In this document: positions 55,943 to 63,732 of the stretch, one piece after another
Position numbering within the stretch: the stretch's first letter is position 1
How the letters are laid out: each line of letters begins with the position of its first letter
Assembly (NCBI GenBank): GCA_015060975.1
Contig: SUXI01000001.1
Span: forward strand, 186,001-250,000
Length of the DNA: 64,000 nucleotides
From: Bacteroidales bacterium
GTDB lineage: Bacteria > Bacteroidota > Bacteroidia > Bacteroidales > Muribaculaceae
Direction of reading: 5' to 3'
Translations under genes and position numbers: made by a program
Notes under the pieces: model-generated
What the model was told of the DNA's origin: nothing
Seen by the model: only the letters and a program-made list of their open reading frames with translations
The model's database searches: none

Positions 55943-56449
55943 TTATTGATTTCGTTCTGAGGTTAATTTTATTGCTATCATTTTGCATGAATCGGCAATA
56001 GGTAATTGTTCTATTTTACTATATTCGTTCATTAATATGGCTAATGAATCATAATAGTTTGTAGAATCGTTGTCTGAGATTCTATGGAGTAATGTTGTTT
56101 CTTCGATAACCGTATAAAAATGGTTGTATCTTTTGTCCTTTAATAAAAAGGTGTCAAGGCGCATTAGGTAAAGGCTGTCGATGTTTTGTTTCATCACAAG
56201 AGCTTTCTCCATGGGCTTTAATGCTGTTAAATCAAGGGCTTTGTTAGTGGCAGAGACGAATTGTTCCGCTGTTTTTTTTACCAAGTCGCTTTCCAATTTC
56301 TCACGTTCGATATTATCGACATCTGTTTTTACATTATACATTTCTTTTGCAAACCAAGCGGCAAGCCCTAAGACCACAATCAAAATCACGGTTGAAAATC
56401 GTGGTAATAATGTTTTTTTTCTGCGATATTTCTTGTGTCGCCTACTCAT
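55943..56449 (-). CDS. Unrecognised bitopic membrane protein
   Basis: A 168-residue protein that I do not recognise. A basic N-terminus (MSRRHKKYRRKK) is followed by one hydrophobic segment at about residues 20-36 (VILIVVLGLAAWFA) and then a polar, probably helical extracytoplasmic region rich in Lys, Glu, Leu and Asp. This suits a small envelope anchor. The ATG at 56449 is preferred over one at 56482 because the basic stretch and the candidate promoter fit it. It sits upstream of slyD by 43 bp. Confidence 0.6.
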   Translation of the reverse strand: MSRRHKKYRRKKTLLPRFSTVILIVVLGLAAWFAKEMYNVKTDVDNIEREKLESDLVKKTAEQFVSATNKALDLTALKPMEKALVMKQNIDSLYLMRLDTFLLKDKRYNHFYTVIEETTLLHRISDNDSTNYYDSLAILMNEYSKIEQLPIADSCKMIAIKLTSERNQ

Positions 56450-56479
56450 GATAACGTTTGGCTTGATTAGAGATATGTG

Positions 56480-56487
56480 CAAAGATA
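56480..56487 (-). promoter_or_regulatory. Putative -7 element for the unrecognised membrane protein gene
   Basis: Minus-strand TATCTTTG matches TAnnTTTG, 30 bp before the ATG at 56449. The -33 element is not clear. Confidence 0.4.
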
Positions 56488-56608
56488 ATATTTATAATTC
56501 ACAATGCATAATTTTCAGTGAAACATTGAGAGTCAATAATCATATTAAAATTAAGTTTTGCGACAAAAAAAGAATTGTGCCAAAATGAGTTCGACACAAT
56601 TCTTTATG

Positions 56609-56680
56609 TAGCCCATAGGAGAATCGAACTCCTCTTTCAAGAATGAAAATCTTGCGTCCTAACCGATAGACGAATGGGCC
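56609..56680 (-). tRNA. tRNA-Glu (TTC), copy 1
   Basis: 72-nt tRNA on the minus strand. The acceptor begins GGCCCAT and pairs with ATGGGCT, then discriminator A. The anticodon stem CAAGA/TCTTG holds the loop TTTTCAT, giving anticodon TTC. The copy is identical to the one at 56996-57067. It lies downstream of rpsT. Confidence 0.97.
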
Positions 56681-56701
56681 AACAAATATCAAACTGCCGT
56701 A

Positions 56702-56959
56702 TTAAGCAGAGAGTTTGTTGATGTGGAGAGCAAGCTTGCTTTTTAGGTTAGCTGCTTTGTTCTTAGAGATAGTCTTTTTAGAAGCAAGACGATCGAGCAT
56801 TGCAGTCACTTTCTTGAATGCAACTTCGGCTTCAGCTTTGTCGGTCATTGCGCGAAGGCGACGAACTGCGTTACGAGCTGTTTTCGCATAATAACGGTTA
56901 CGAGCGTTGCGTGTCTTGGTTTGACGAATTCTCTTTTCTGATGATTTATGATTTGCCAT
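56702..56959 (-). CDS. rpsT: 30S ribosomal protein S20
   Basis: Small basic ribosomal protein, 85 residues. Recognised by the start [22 protein letters not shown]-like text (trimmed here: [10 protein letters not shown]) and the C-terminal [20 protein letters not shown]. The frame extends far upstream through the second tRNA-Glu, but the true ATG is 56959. It is flanked on both sides by identical tRNA-Glu genes on the same strand and is probably expressed with them. Confidence 0.96.
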   Translation of the reverse strand: MANHKSSEKRIRQTKTRNARNRYYAKTARNAVRRLRAMTDKAEAEVAFKKVTAMLDRLASKKTISKNKAANLKSKLALHINKLSA

Positions 56960-56995
56960 TATAAATAAATCTTTTTTAGTTCTATTTTTAATTAG

Positions 56996-57067
56996 TAGCC
57001 CATAGGAGAATCGAACTCCTCTTTCAAGAATGAAAATCTTGCGTCCTAACCGATAGACGAATGGGCC
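56996..57067 (-). tRNA. tRNA-Glu (TTC), copy 2
   Basis: Identical in sequence to the copy at 56609-56680, including acceptor and anticodon loop. It is the first gene of the tRNA-Glu, rpsT, tRNA-Glu run, and a promoter with a full match lies just upstream. Confidence 0.97.
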
Positions 57068-57094
57068 GTTAGGGATTTCCCAAAATTGCGAGTG

Positions 57095-57126
57095 CAAATT
57101 TAGGGACAAATTTTTACATGTGCAAA
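57095..57126 (-). promoter_or_regulatory. Promoter of the tRNA-Glu, rpsT run
   Basis: Minus-strand TTTG (57123-57126), 20-bp spacer, TAAATTTG (57095-57102). The spacing is ideal, and the element lies 28 bp before the first tRNA-Glu. Confidence 0.75.
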
Positions 57127-57230
57127 TATTTTTCAAAAAAAACGCAATTATGGCTTTTTTGTGGATATATTTATTCAAATAAGATGCTTGGAGCCTTTAT
57201 TTTTGTATCTTTATAATAAAATTCAGATAG

Positions 57231-57956
57231 ATGTATCAACTATTGCATTGTGTTGCGTTACGCACGATAAAGTATAATGACAAAAATTCGATTTTGAGTG
57301 TATATTCGCTCGAAATGGGACGGTTGTCTTTTCTTGTGTCGGCAGGTAATGGGCGGGAAGCAAACCGTCGCAGAGCCATGCTCATGCCATTAAGTATCTT
57401 TGAGTGTGTGGCATCGATAAAGCCCGGGCGAGAACTGCACACGATGCGCGACCTTCGTGTATTAGTGCCATTACATGGGCTGCATTCGCATCCAATGAAA
57501 GGGGCGGTGACAATGTTTATTGCCGATGTGCTTAATGCGGTGTTGCGAGAGAGTCAAAGAGAAGATGCGACTTTCGCGTTTTTGGTCGATGCGATTACCC
57601 GGTTTGATGTGATGAATGAGGGTATTGCAAATTTCCATCTTTGTTTTTTATATAAGCTTGGACGTTTTATTGGTATTGAGCCTGATGTTTCGACTTATCA
57701 AAGTGGGGCGGTGTTTGATATGCAAGAGGGTCTATTTAGAATGACTCCACCATTGCATCATAAATATCTTAGCGTAGATGAAGCTTCGGTATTGGCGATG
57801 TTGTCGCGTATGACTTTTGATAATATGCGATTCTATAGGTTTAATCGCAATCAACGCAATGACTTACTTGATAAGATTCTCGAATACTACACAATTCATT
57901 ATAGTTCACTTTCGCAAATGCAATCGCTTGATGTGTTGCGAAGTTTATTCATTTAG
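57231..57956 (+). CDS. recO: DNA repair protein RecO
   Basis: Recombination mediator that loads RecA on gapped DNA with RecF and RecR. The 241-residue protein starts with the OB-fold (MYQLLHCVALRTIKYNDKNSILSVYSLEMGRLSFLV). The later helical region contains LCFLYKLGRFIGIEPD and a DMQEGLFR segment. The zinc-binding cysteines of some RecO proteins are absent, as in other Bacteroidota. It is convergently placed relative to nothing and stands alone on the plus strand. Confidence 0.9.
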   Translation: MYQLLHCVALRTIKYNDKNSILSVYSLEMGRLSFLVSAGNGREANRRRAMLMPLSIFECVASIKPGRELHTMRDLRVLVPLHGLHSHPMKGAVTMFIADVLNAVLRESQREDATFAFLVDAITRFDVMNEGIANFHLCFLYKLGRFIGIEPDVSTYQSGAVFDMQEGLFRMTPPLHHKYLSVDEASVLAMLSRMTFDNMRFYRFNRNQRNDLLDKILEYYTIHYSSLSQMQSLDVLRSLFI

Positions 57957-58024
57957 CGATACATATTAGATATAATGGACAAAAAAAACTCCATTTCATA
58001 CAATAGGATATAATGTAAACTTTA

Positions 58025-58032
58025 TATCTTTG
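58025..58032 (+). promoter_or_regulatory. Putative -7 element for the phospholipase gene
   Basis: TATCTTTG matches TAnnTTTG, 21 bp before the ATG at 58054; -33 element weak. Confidence 0.5.
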
Positions 58033-58053
58033 CACTTGTTTATGACGATATAA

Positions 58054-58905
58054 ATGAGATTTAAACGGTTAGGCATATTAATTGCAATTTTAATTGAAGC
58101 GTGTGGTATCTCTGTGGGGCAGATTTTGATTCCTGAAAAAGATGTTTATGAAGTATTGGATGCCGATAGTTTAAGGGAGGCTTTTGATAGACGACCTTAT
58201 TTTGGATTATATAAGGATAATTATTTTATTTTTGGCACTGCAGTTGGTAGTACTCCTACTGTCAGAAATACAAATGTGAAGTTTCAAATTTCTATTTCAC
58301 AACGTCTCACAAAAAGTGTTCTCCCATGGGGTACATATTTGTACTTGTTTTATTCGCAAAAGTGTTTTTGGAATGTCCTTGAGGAGTCGATGCCTATGAC
58401 CGATTTGAATTTTAATCCTGGAATAGGGCTGGGTAAGCCGTTGTTTGTTAAAGATAGGTTTATAGGGGAAATGAAACTAATGCTTGAACATGAAAGTAAT
58501 GGTAAAGATGGAGATGATTCACGTTCTTGGAATAAACTGTCTTTTGCCGCCAATATCGCTGTTGCCCCGGGAATGATTATTCACGGAAAGGCTTGGCTTC
58601 CTATTGTTGATGGTCAAAATAACAAAGATATTCTTGATTATTGTGGAATATATCAAATGGGAATGTCTTTAAGAACCTATGATAAAAAATGGGGATTGAG
58701 CATTATATTGACAAAACGCAAAGGGTGGACTTTGAATTATAATTCTATTGCGGAGTTATGTTATCGGTTTAATAATAATCAAAACCAATATCTTTTTTTG
58801 CAATATTATAATGGTTATGGAGAAGGGTTACTTGAGTATAATAAATTCCATTCTCAGCTCAGGGCGGGAATTGTAATAAAACCTGAATTGTTCAGTGATT
58901 TCTAA
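58054..58905 (+). CDS. pldA: Outer-membrane phospholipase A (OMPLA/PldA family)
   Basis: A 283-residue protein with a signal peptide ending near residue 22-23 (SVGQ), followed by beta-strand-rich sequence. The catalytic residues of OMPLA are recognisable: EHESNGKDG holds His146 and Ser148, and SWNK holds Asn160. The distances (+2 and +12 from His) equal those in E. coli OMPLA (His142, Ser144, Asn156). The enzyme cleaves misplaced phospholipids in the outer membrane and needs calcium. The rest of the barrel is divergent, so the name depends on the triad. Confidence 0.88.
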   Translation: MRFKRLGILIAILIEACGISVGQILIPEKDVYEVLDADSLREAFDRRPYFGLYKDNYFIFGTAVGSTPTVRNTNVKFQISISQRLTKSVLPWGTYLYLFYSQKCFWNVLEESMPMTDLNFNPGIGLGKPLFVKDRFIGEMKLMLEHESNGKDGDDSRSWNKLSFAANIAVAPGMIIHGKAWLPIVDGQNNKDILDYCGIYQMGMSLRTYDKKWGLSIILTKRKGWTLNYNSIAELCYRFNNNQNQYLFLQYYNGYGEGLLEYNKFHSQLRAGIVIKPELFSDF

Positions 58906-58934
58906 ATTTGAGATTATATTTGCATTTTGTGTAG

Positions 58935-59306
58935 CTATATGATATTTCTCAAAATCCACCATGCTAATATTATTATAATTACACTCCACACTATCCATCG
59001 TGAGTAAATGATATCATAAAATCTTGGCAATTCTTTTTGAAATAAACCAGCCACTATCATCATTAAGAGAATAGGGGATAATATCATAATAACGGCGTTG
59101 TAATTCCATGCCGATATAAAATCACCGTGAAGTAGCGCATGGAGCATGCGTTGACTTCCGCAACCGGCACATTCCCAACCTGTGATGCAGTAAAACAGAC
59201 AACGTGGGAATGGATGATTTATAGGGTCAAAAATATAGTATATCAAGATGATAATGCCGGCTACAATAAGTGCCGGCATTGCATATCGTTTTAAATTGTT
59301 TGTCAT
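58935..59306 (-). CDS. DUF2752 membrane protein
   Basis: A 123-residue protein with two or three hydrophobic segments and the DUF2752 cysteine motif: PRCLFYCITGWECAGCGSQR at about residues 34-53, then HALLHGDF. Function unknown. The ATG at 59306 overlaps the stop of the upstream GYF-domain gene by 4 bp (ATGA), so both proteins are made from one message. The longer frame to 59372 only adds overlap with that gene. Confidence 0.75.
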   Translation of the reverse strand: MTNNLKRYAMPALIVAGIIILIYYIFDPINHPFPRCLFYCITGWECAGCGSQRMLHALLHGDFISAWNYNAVIMILSPILLMMIVAGLFQKELPRFYDIIYSRWIVWSVIIIILAWWILRNII

Positions 59307-59734
59307 AGTAATGCGAAGACAATTTGGAGTGGAATAGAGGCTAATCCCACAACAAAACTCAAAATAACCCACAATGCGGCTCGTTCTGAATATTTCTTAG
59401 CTTGGTCAATGTCTCCTCTGTCATATTTTGTTTTCACATTGGCGGCATATATTATTGCGATTATTCCAAATATTTGGCAACAACATAATGTTGATAATAT
59501 CGCCCACACCAAGTATGTGGGAGGACATTGAGGCGGAGGCACAGGAGAAACTCCTGCCTTGCGCATTTCAAAGGGGGTGAACATGCTCACTAACTCGGGT
59601 AGCTGTGCGGCTTGAATCCAATGAGTTAATCCTTCATGCCACACGAGGGTATCGGGAGGGATTGTTTTCAATAATAATTGTTCGCGTGTATAGGGTCCCT
59701 CTTTTTCGCCATTTATTGATATCCAATATTCCAT
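59303..59734 (-). CDS. GYF-like and CD225/dispanin domain protein
   Basis: A 143-residue protein. The N-terminal 50 residues form a GYF_2-type domain (YWISINGEKEGPYTREQL, then LVWHEGLTHWIQAAQLPEL). A Pro-rich linker follows, then a CD225-type membrane pair (YLVWAILSTLCCCQIFGIIAIIYAANVKTKYDRGD, SERAALWVILSFVVG). These domains occur together in many Bacteroidota proteins, often beside DUF2752. Role unknown, possibly envelope organisation. It overlaps the DUF2752 gene by 4 bp. Confidence 0.8.
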   Translation of the reverse strand: MEYWISINGEKEGPYTREQLLLKTIPPDTLVWHEGLTHWIQAAQLPELVSMFTPFEMRKAGVSPVPPPQCPPTYLVWAILSTLCCCQIFGIIAIIYAANVKTKYDRGDIDQAKKYSERAALWVILSFVVGLASIPLQIVFALL

Positions 59735-59750
59735 TTTGAATTATTGATTT

Positions 59751-60635
59751 TTAAAAGAAATTTGTTTCTAAGCCTATTATATCACTTAGTAGTTTGTTCG
59801 CAAGACGACTTGCGCCTATGCGGAAATATTTATTTGTGAGCCATTTGCTACCGAGAACCTCCTTGACAATGGTATAATAGGCTACAGCCTCATCGGTGGT
59901 TGTCACACCTCCCGATATTTTTATGCCTACCATATTCCCGGTTTTTGAGTGATATTCTTTTATGCATTTAGCCATGATATACACCGCTTCGTGTGTTGCG
60001 CCGGGATATTCTTTGCCTGTTGAGGTTTTAAGAAAGTCGGCACCTGAATATAGCGATAATATTGATGCCGCTTTTATGTCTTTGGCAGTCTTTAACGCGC
60101 CTGTTTCAAGTATGATTTTTAATTTTTTATCTCGACATGCGGCTTTAAGTTCGGTTATTTCATCGCATGCACTTTCATAATCTTCATCAAAATAATTGCC
60201 AAGATTGAAAACAGCATCGATTTCATCGGCACCGCCATCGATAGCGAGTGCGGTCTCGGCAACTTTAACTTCTATAAATGATTGAGAAGAGGGGAAACAT
60301 GCCGATACACATGCTATATTAACGTCAGATACTTCAAGCACTGATTGTGCGACTGAGGCAAAACATGGATATACACATATTGAAGCTACATTTTTTAATT
60401 CGCCATATACCTCTTCAAATTTATTGACACGTTCTACAAATTTTGAAACCGATTGTGATGAATCGGTGGAATTTAGCATGGTTAGGTCAATGCTATTAAG
60501 CAAAAATTTATACACTTCTTGATTTTTATTTTCATTAGTATGTTCATCAAGAATTTTAGCTACAGCTATCTTTATTTTTTCATCATCGGCATTTATATTG
60601 CTTGCCGCAATTGTGTCACGATATTTGTCACTCAT
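59751..60635 (-). CDS. deoC: Deoxyribose-phosphate aldolase DeoC
   Basis: Class I aldolase that splits 2-deoxyribose-5-phosphate to glyceraldehyde-3-phosphate and acetaldehyde. The Schiff-base Lys lies in GADFLKTSTGKEYPGAT, and the KISGGVTTTDEAV motif contains the second Lys. The N-terminal 50 or so residues are extra compared with the shortest DeoC proteins. The 294-residue length fits the Bacteroidota type. It is 30 bp downstream of the MazG-like gene on the same strand. Confidence 0.94.
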   Translation of the reverse strand: MSDKYRDTIAASNINADDEKIKIAVAKILDEHTNENKNQEVYKFLLNSIDLTMLNSTDSSQSVSKFVERVNKFEEVYGELKNVASICVYPCFASVAQSVLEVSDVNIACVSACFPSSQSFIEVKVAETALAIDGGADEIDAVFNLGNYFDEDYESACDEITELKAACRDKKLKIILETGALKTAKDIKAASILSLYSGADFLKTSTGKEYPGATHEAVYIMAKCIKEYHSKTGNMVGIKISGGVTTTDEAVAYYTIVKEVLGSKWLTNKYFRIGASRLANKLLSDIIGLETNFF

Positions 60636-60665
60636 AATCTTATTTCGATTTATTCGTTGTTTTAT

Positions 60666-61004
60666 TTATTTCAATTTCGGGTTGTTGAGATGTCGGGTTT
60701 TATCTCGGTCACTCTTTTTACTTATATTTTGTAAAAAAGCCTTGCTGAGGTCTATTCCCGATTGGTTTGCTATGGCAATGGTTATCCATAACAAATCGGC
60801 AAGTTCATCGGCTAAATCGGGCGTTTCTCCCGGTTTAAATGATTGTTCGCCATGCAAACGTGCCATTATGCGTGCTACTTCTCCGGTTTCTTCGGCAAGG
60901 ATAGCCATGTTGGTTAGTGGAGAGAAATATCTCACGCCAATGGTTTTAATCCAATTATCTACCATGCGTTGAGCTTCGCAAATTGTAATATCTTTGGCTG
61001 TCAT
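60666..61004 (-). CDS. MazG-like nucleotide pyrophosphohydrolase
   Basis: A 112-residue protein with the MazG/all-alpha NTPase pattern: LAEETGEVARIMARL (metal-binding Glu pairs) and DLADELADLLWITIAIAN (later Asp). It probably cleaves non-canonical nucleoside triphosphates. It lies 5 bp downstream of dtd and 30 bp upstream of deoC, so these three genes may form an operon. Confidence 0.85.
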   Translation of the reverse strand: MTAKDITICEAQRMVDNWIKTIGVRYFSPLTNMAILAEETGEVARIMARLHGEQSFKPGETPDLADELADLLWITIAIANQSGIDLSKAFLQNISKKSDRDKTRHLNNPKLK

Positions 61005-61009
61005 GCGAT

Positions 61010-61462
61010 TTATTCCTTCAGTTTAGAGTCAATTATTATTGTTACCGGACCATTATTTATAAGCTCTACTTTCATGTCGGCACCAAAGACCCCTTTTTGT
61101 GTGGGGACTCCAAGTGCATTGGCAATTTGATCGCAATATTCTTCATAAAGAGGTATCGCTATATCATGCCCGGCAGCACGTATATATGAAGGGCGGTTCC
61201 CTTTTCGAGTAGATGCTGTGAGTGTGAATTGGCTTACTGCCAACACTTCTCCGCCCACATCGTGTATCGAACGGTTCATAACTCCGTTTTCATCATCAAA
61301 GATGCGTAAAGCAACGGTTTTGCCCACAAGCCATTTCACGTCTTCTTGGGTATCGCCATTTTCAACACCCACAAGCACCATAAGTCCATTGCCTATTGAT
61401 GCTTTTAACTCTCCTTCGACGGTTACCGAAGCTCTACTAACTCGTTGTATGACAAGTCTCAT
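61010..61462 (-). CDS. dtd: D-aminoacyl-tRNA deacylase Dtd
   Basis: Removes D-amino acids from mischarged tRNAs. The 150-residue protein begins MRLVIQRVSRASVTVEG, has SQFTLTA (about 77-83) and the C-terminal NNGPVTIIIDS, with the Gly-Pro pair of the active site. It starts the probable dtd, MazG-like, deoC run and has a candidate promoter upstream. Confidence 0.96.
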   Translation of the reverse strand: MRLVIQRVSRASVTVEGELKASIGNGLMVLVGVENGDTQEDVKWLVGKTVALRIFDDENGVMNRSIHDVGGEVLAVSQFTLTASTRKGNRPSYIRAAGHDIAIPLYEEYCDQIANALGVPTQKGVFGADMKVELINNGPVTIIIDSKLKE

Positions 61463-61499
61463 AATGCGAAATTCAGTGTTATTGAATTAGATGATATTG

Positions 61500-61507
61500 C
61501 AAAGATA
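61500..61507 (-). promoter_or_regulatory. Putative -7 element for dtd
   Basis: Minus-strand TATCTTTG matches TAnnTTTG and lies 37 bp before the dtd start; the best upstream TTTG is 17 bp away. Confidence 0.45.
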
Positions 61508-61561
61508 CTATTTTTGAGTTACTTCAAAATAATATTGATTTGAAATTAATTATCTGAGATT

Positions 61562-62218
61562 TTATTTTGTCGCACGCAATATTTCTCGTTTTCCGCCTGG
61601 AGGTCCCGGTAGCCGCTCGGTTGTAAAACCGATATGTTGTAACATGCGACGTATTTCTCCTTTGGCGCAATAAGTGGTTAATATCCCTCCGGGCGACATT
61701 GCATTGTAAATGCGTTTAAATAAATCCTCACTCCACATTTCCGGTTGCTTTTCGGGTGCGAAAGCATCGAAATACACCACGTCTATATCTTGAGGTAGTG
61801 GGCAAGAGGTGAAATCGCATAGGCGTTTCTCTAAAACAAAATATGGGGAAATGTCTTGTGGTTTTTCCCACTGTGCCTCATGTAATTTAGTGATTAATTC
61901 GGTATCTAATATTTTGTCATAACTCAATTGCCTTATCATTTCTATCTCAACCGGATATAATTCGAGTGAGATGTAGTGTACCGCAAAATCCGAATTAGTC
62001 GCATTTGCCGTGACAGCGGCATTTAATCCTGTCCCAAATCCTATCTCGAGGACTTTTATGGATGTGGCAAATGTTTTTGAGTGATAATGTAATAGTCCGC
62101 AATCTCGAAAAATATAGCACGACTCGGTAAAGGCACCTTTAGTGGAATGATAATGCTCGTCAAGGTGTGGGACATATATTGTAGCCGAGCCGTCGGCAGT
62201 AATTTCAATTTTATTCAT
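61562..62218 (-). CDS. mnmD: tRNA (5-methylaminomethyl-2-thiouridine)-methyltransferase, MnmD-type
   Basis: SAM-dependent enzyme that completes the mnm5 modification of wobble uridine. The SAM motif reads VLEIGFGTGLNA, followed by DVVYFDAFAPEKQPEMW and the C-terminal PGPPGGKREILRA, all typical of the MnmD domain. There is no fused MnmC oxidase domain, as in many non-enteric bacteria. The ATG at 62218 overlaps rlmN by 8 bp; a TTG at 62242 would lengthen the overlap and is less likely. Confidence 0.9.
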   Translation of the reverse strand: MNKIEITADGSATIYVPHLDEHYHSTKGAFTESCYIFRDCGLLHYHSKTFATSIKVLEIGFGTGLNAAVTANATNSDFAVHYISLELYPVEIEMIRQLSYDKILDTELITKLHEAQWEKPQDISPYFVLEKRLCDFTSCPLPQDIDVVYFDAFAPEKQPEMWSEDLFKRIYNAMSPGGILTTYCAKGEIRRMLQHIGFTTERLPGPPGGKREILRATK

Positions 62219-63239
62219 CGCTGTTGTTTTTTGCTCCGACAAGCATTCCGCAAGCCGCCATTATATCTTCTCCACGTGACGCTCTTATTGTAGCAGTGAC
62301 ACCTTGGGAATTTAGATGTTCCCGAAATGCTACAATAGCCGACTCGGATGTCGTTTTAAGTTCGACATCGGGTATGGAATGAAATCTGATAAGGTTTACT
62401 CTTGCATTGGTTCCTCGGAGAAGTCTCACAAGAGCGTCGGCATGGCGAGTATCGTCATTTAACCCTCGCCACACAATATATTCGACCGATAAGCGTCGTT
62501 GATGAGCGAAATCATAATTTTTAAGCAGATTGATTACATCAACAATTGGGTATGCTCGTTCTACGGGCATTAGTTTGACACGTTCAGATGGGAATGGAGA
62601 ATGGACACTAATAGCGATATGAACTTTAGTGACATCAAGCAATGTGCGCAGTTCTTTTATTTTACCTATAGAAGATACGGTGATGCGTTTAGGACTCCAA
62701 GCCAAACCCCATGGTGATGTGAGAATTTCGATAGCGTCGAGAACCGGTTGCAGATTGTCCATGGGTTCTCCCATACCCATAAATACTATGTTGGTGAGCT
62801 TGGTGCTTTCGGGTATTGACAATACTTGATTTATAATTCCTTGCGCTGAAAGATTGCCATGAAATCCTTGTTTCCCGGTCATGCAAAAATAACAATTCAT
62901 TTTGCAACCGGCTTGAGACGAAACGCATAATGTGGCTCTTTCTTTGTCGGGAATATATACCGATTCTATATCATGCATTCCCACGCCTTTAAACAAGTAT
63001 TTGACGGTGCCGTCAATTGAACGGGCTTCGGCTATAGGGACTTCTCGCCCTATTGTATATTGTTGGGAAAGTCGTTGGCGCGATTTTAGTGAAAGATTGG
63101 TCATTTCATCTATTGTAGTGACACGTTTTTCATATAACCATTGAGCCATTTGCTTTGCGGCAAATGCAGGCATACCGCAATCGGCGGCAACCATTCTCAA
63201 TCCTTCAAGAGTCAATCCTATCAAAGGCAACTTTTCCAT
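62211..63239 (-). CDS. rlmN: Dual-specificity RNA methyltransferase RlmN
   Basis: Radical-SAM enzyme that makes m2A2503 in 23S rRNA and m2A37 in some tRNAs. The 342 residues show the Fe-S cysteines in CKMNCYFC (about 110-117), the GMGEPMDN motif and the C-terminal cysteine in DIMAACGML near residue 331. The gene overlaps mnmD by 8 bp, and a candidate promoter lies 31 bp upstream. Confidence 0.96.
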   Translation of the reverse strand: MEKLPLIGLTLEGLRMVAADCGMPAFAAKQMAQWLYEKRVTTIDEMTNLSLKSRQRLSQQYTIGREVPIAEARSIDGTVKYLFKGVGMHDIESVYIPDKERATLCVSSQAGCKMNCYFCMTGKQGFHGNLSAQGIINQVLSIPESTKLTNIVFMGMGEPMDNLQPVLDAIEILTSPWGLAWSPKRITVSSIGKIKELRTLLDVTKVHIAISVHSPFPSERVKLMPVERAYPIVDVINLLKNYDFAHQRRLSVEYIVWRGLNDDTRHADALVRLLRGTNARVNLIRFHSIPDVELKTTSESAIVAFREHLNSQGVTATIRASRGEDIMAACGMLVGAKNNSDE

Positions 63240-63269
63240 ATCTTAGAAATAATTTTGTTGTTTTATTTA

Positions 63270-63302
63270 CAAAGATAGAGATTATCTCGGTAAAAATCCA
63301 AC
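63270..63302 (-). promoter_or_regulatory. Putative rlmN promoter
   Basis: Minus-strand TATCTTTG (63270-63277) matches TAnnTTTG with a GTTG 21 bp upstream (63299-63302). Confidence 0.5.
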
Positions 63303-63504
63303 GAACAAAGGAAAACAATGTGGAATTACGGTTTTCAAATCATTCCCCAAAGCGTGTTGAAAGTCTTATGCCAGCGACAAGAGAACAGAATCAAACTACT
63401 CATATTGTTAGGATGTAAAGTCCCGAAACACAGAATACTATCATAATTCAATAGGCAAAAGGCATTTAAGACTGTTTGGTTACATTACAACCGAAAATCT
63501 TTTA

Positions 63505-63512
63505 TACCTTTG
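63505..63512 (+). promoter_or_regulatory. Putative -7 element for the short DUF1016-like gene
   Basis: TACCTTTG matches TAnnTTTG, 32 bp before the ATG at 63544. A TTTG is 26 bp upstream, which is longer than usual. Confidence 0.4.
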
Positions 63513-63543
63513 CAGTAGGTTTAAGCAATAGAGAGATAAGACT

Positions 63544-63732
63544 ATGAAGGATTTAACCGTTACAAGACCATTCAGCGAAGAAGATTACAATGAATTACTG
63601 CAACAGGCTGTAGCAGTTTTGCCGTGGAGCCATAATCTACTCCTTATGAGTTACGATTTGTCTCCTGAGCATATCGTATTTTGCACCAATGATGGCAGTA
63701 GAACTATAGTTGATATTTCAACATCGGTTTAA
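63544..63732 (+). CDS. Small protein resembling a fragment of the DUF1016 N-terminal domain
   Basis: 62 residues. The segment VLPWSHNLLLM resembles the conserved LPWSH(N/I)-x-L-L-M helix of DUF1016 (YhcG-type PDDEXK nuclease) proteins, but the remainder does not follow the family and there is no nuclease domain. This may be a decayed remnant or a small gene of its own. Its last 15 bases overlap the end of the unnamed gene on the other strand. The reading is weak. Confidence 0.35.
   Translation: MKDLTVTRPFSEEDYNELLQQAVAVLPWSHNLLLMSYDLSPEHIVFCTNDGSRTIVDISTSV

Larger units (their letters stand above)
63240..63543. other. Intergenic stretch between rlmN and the small DUF1016-like gene
   Basis: Contains the candidate rlmN promoter and the -7 element of the next gene (listed separately). 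I see no further gene; the sequence is the start of the accessory right edge. Confidence 0.5.
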
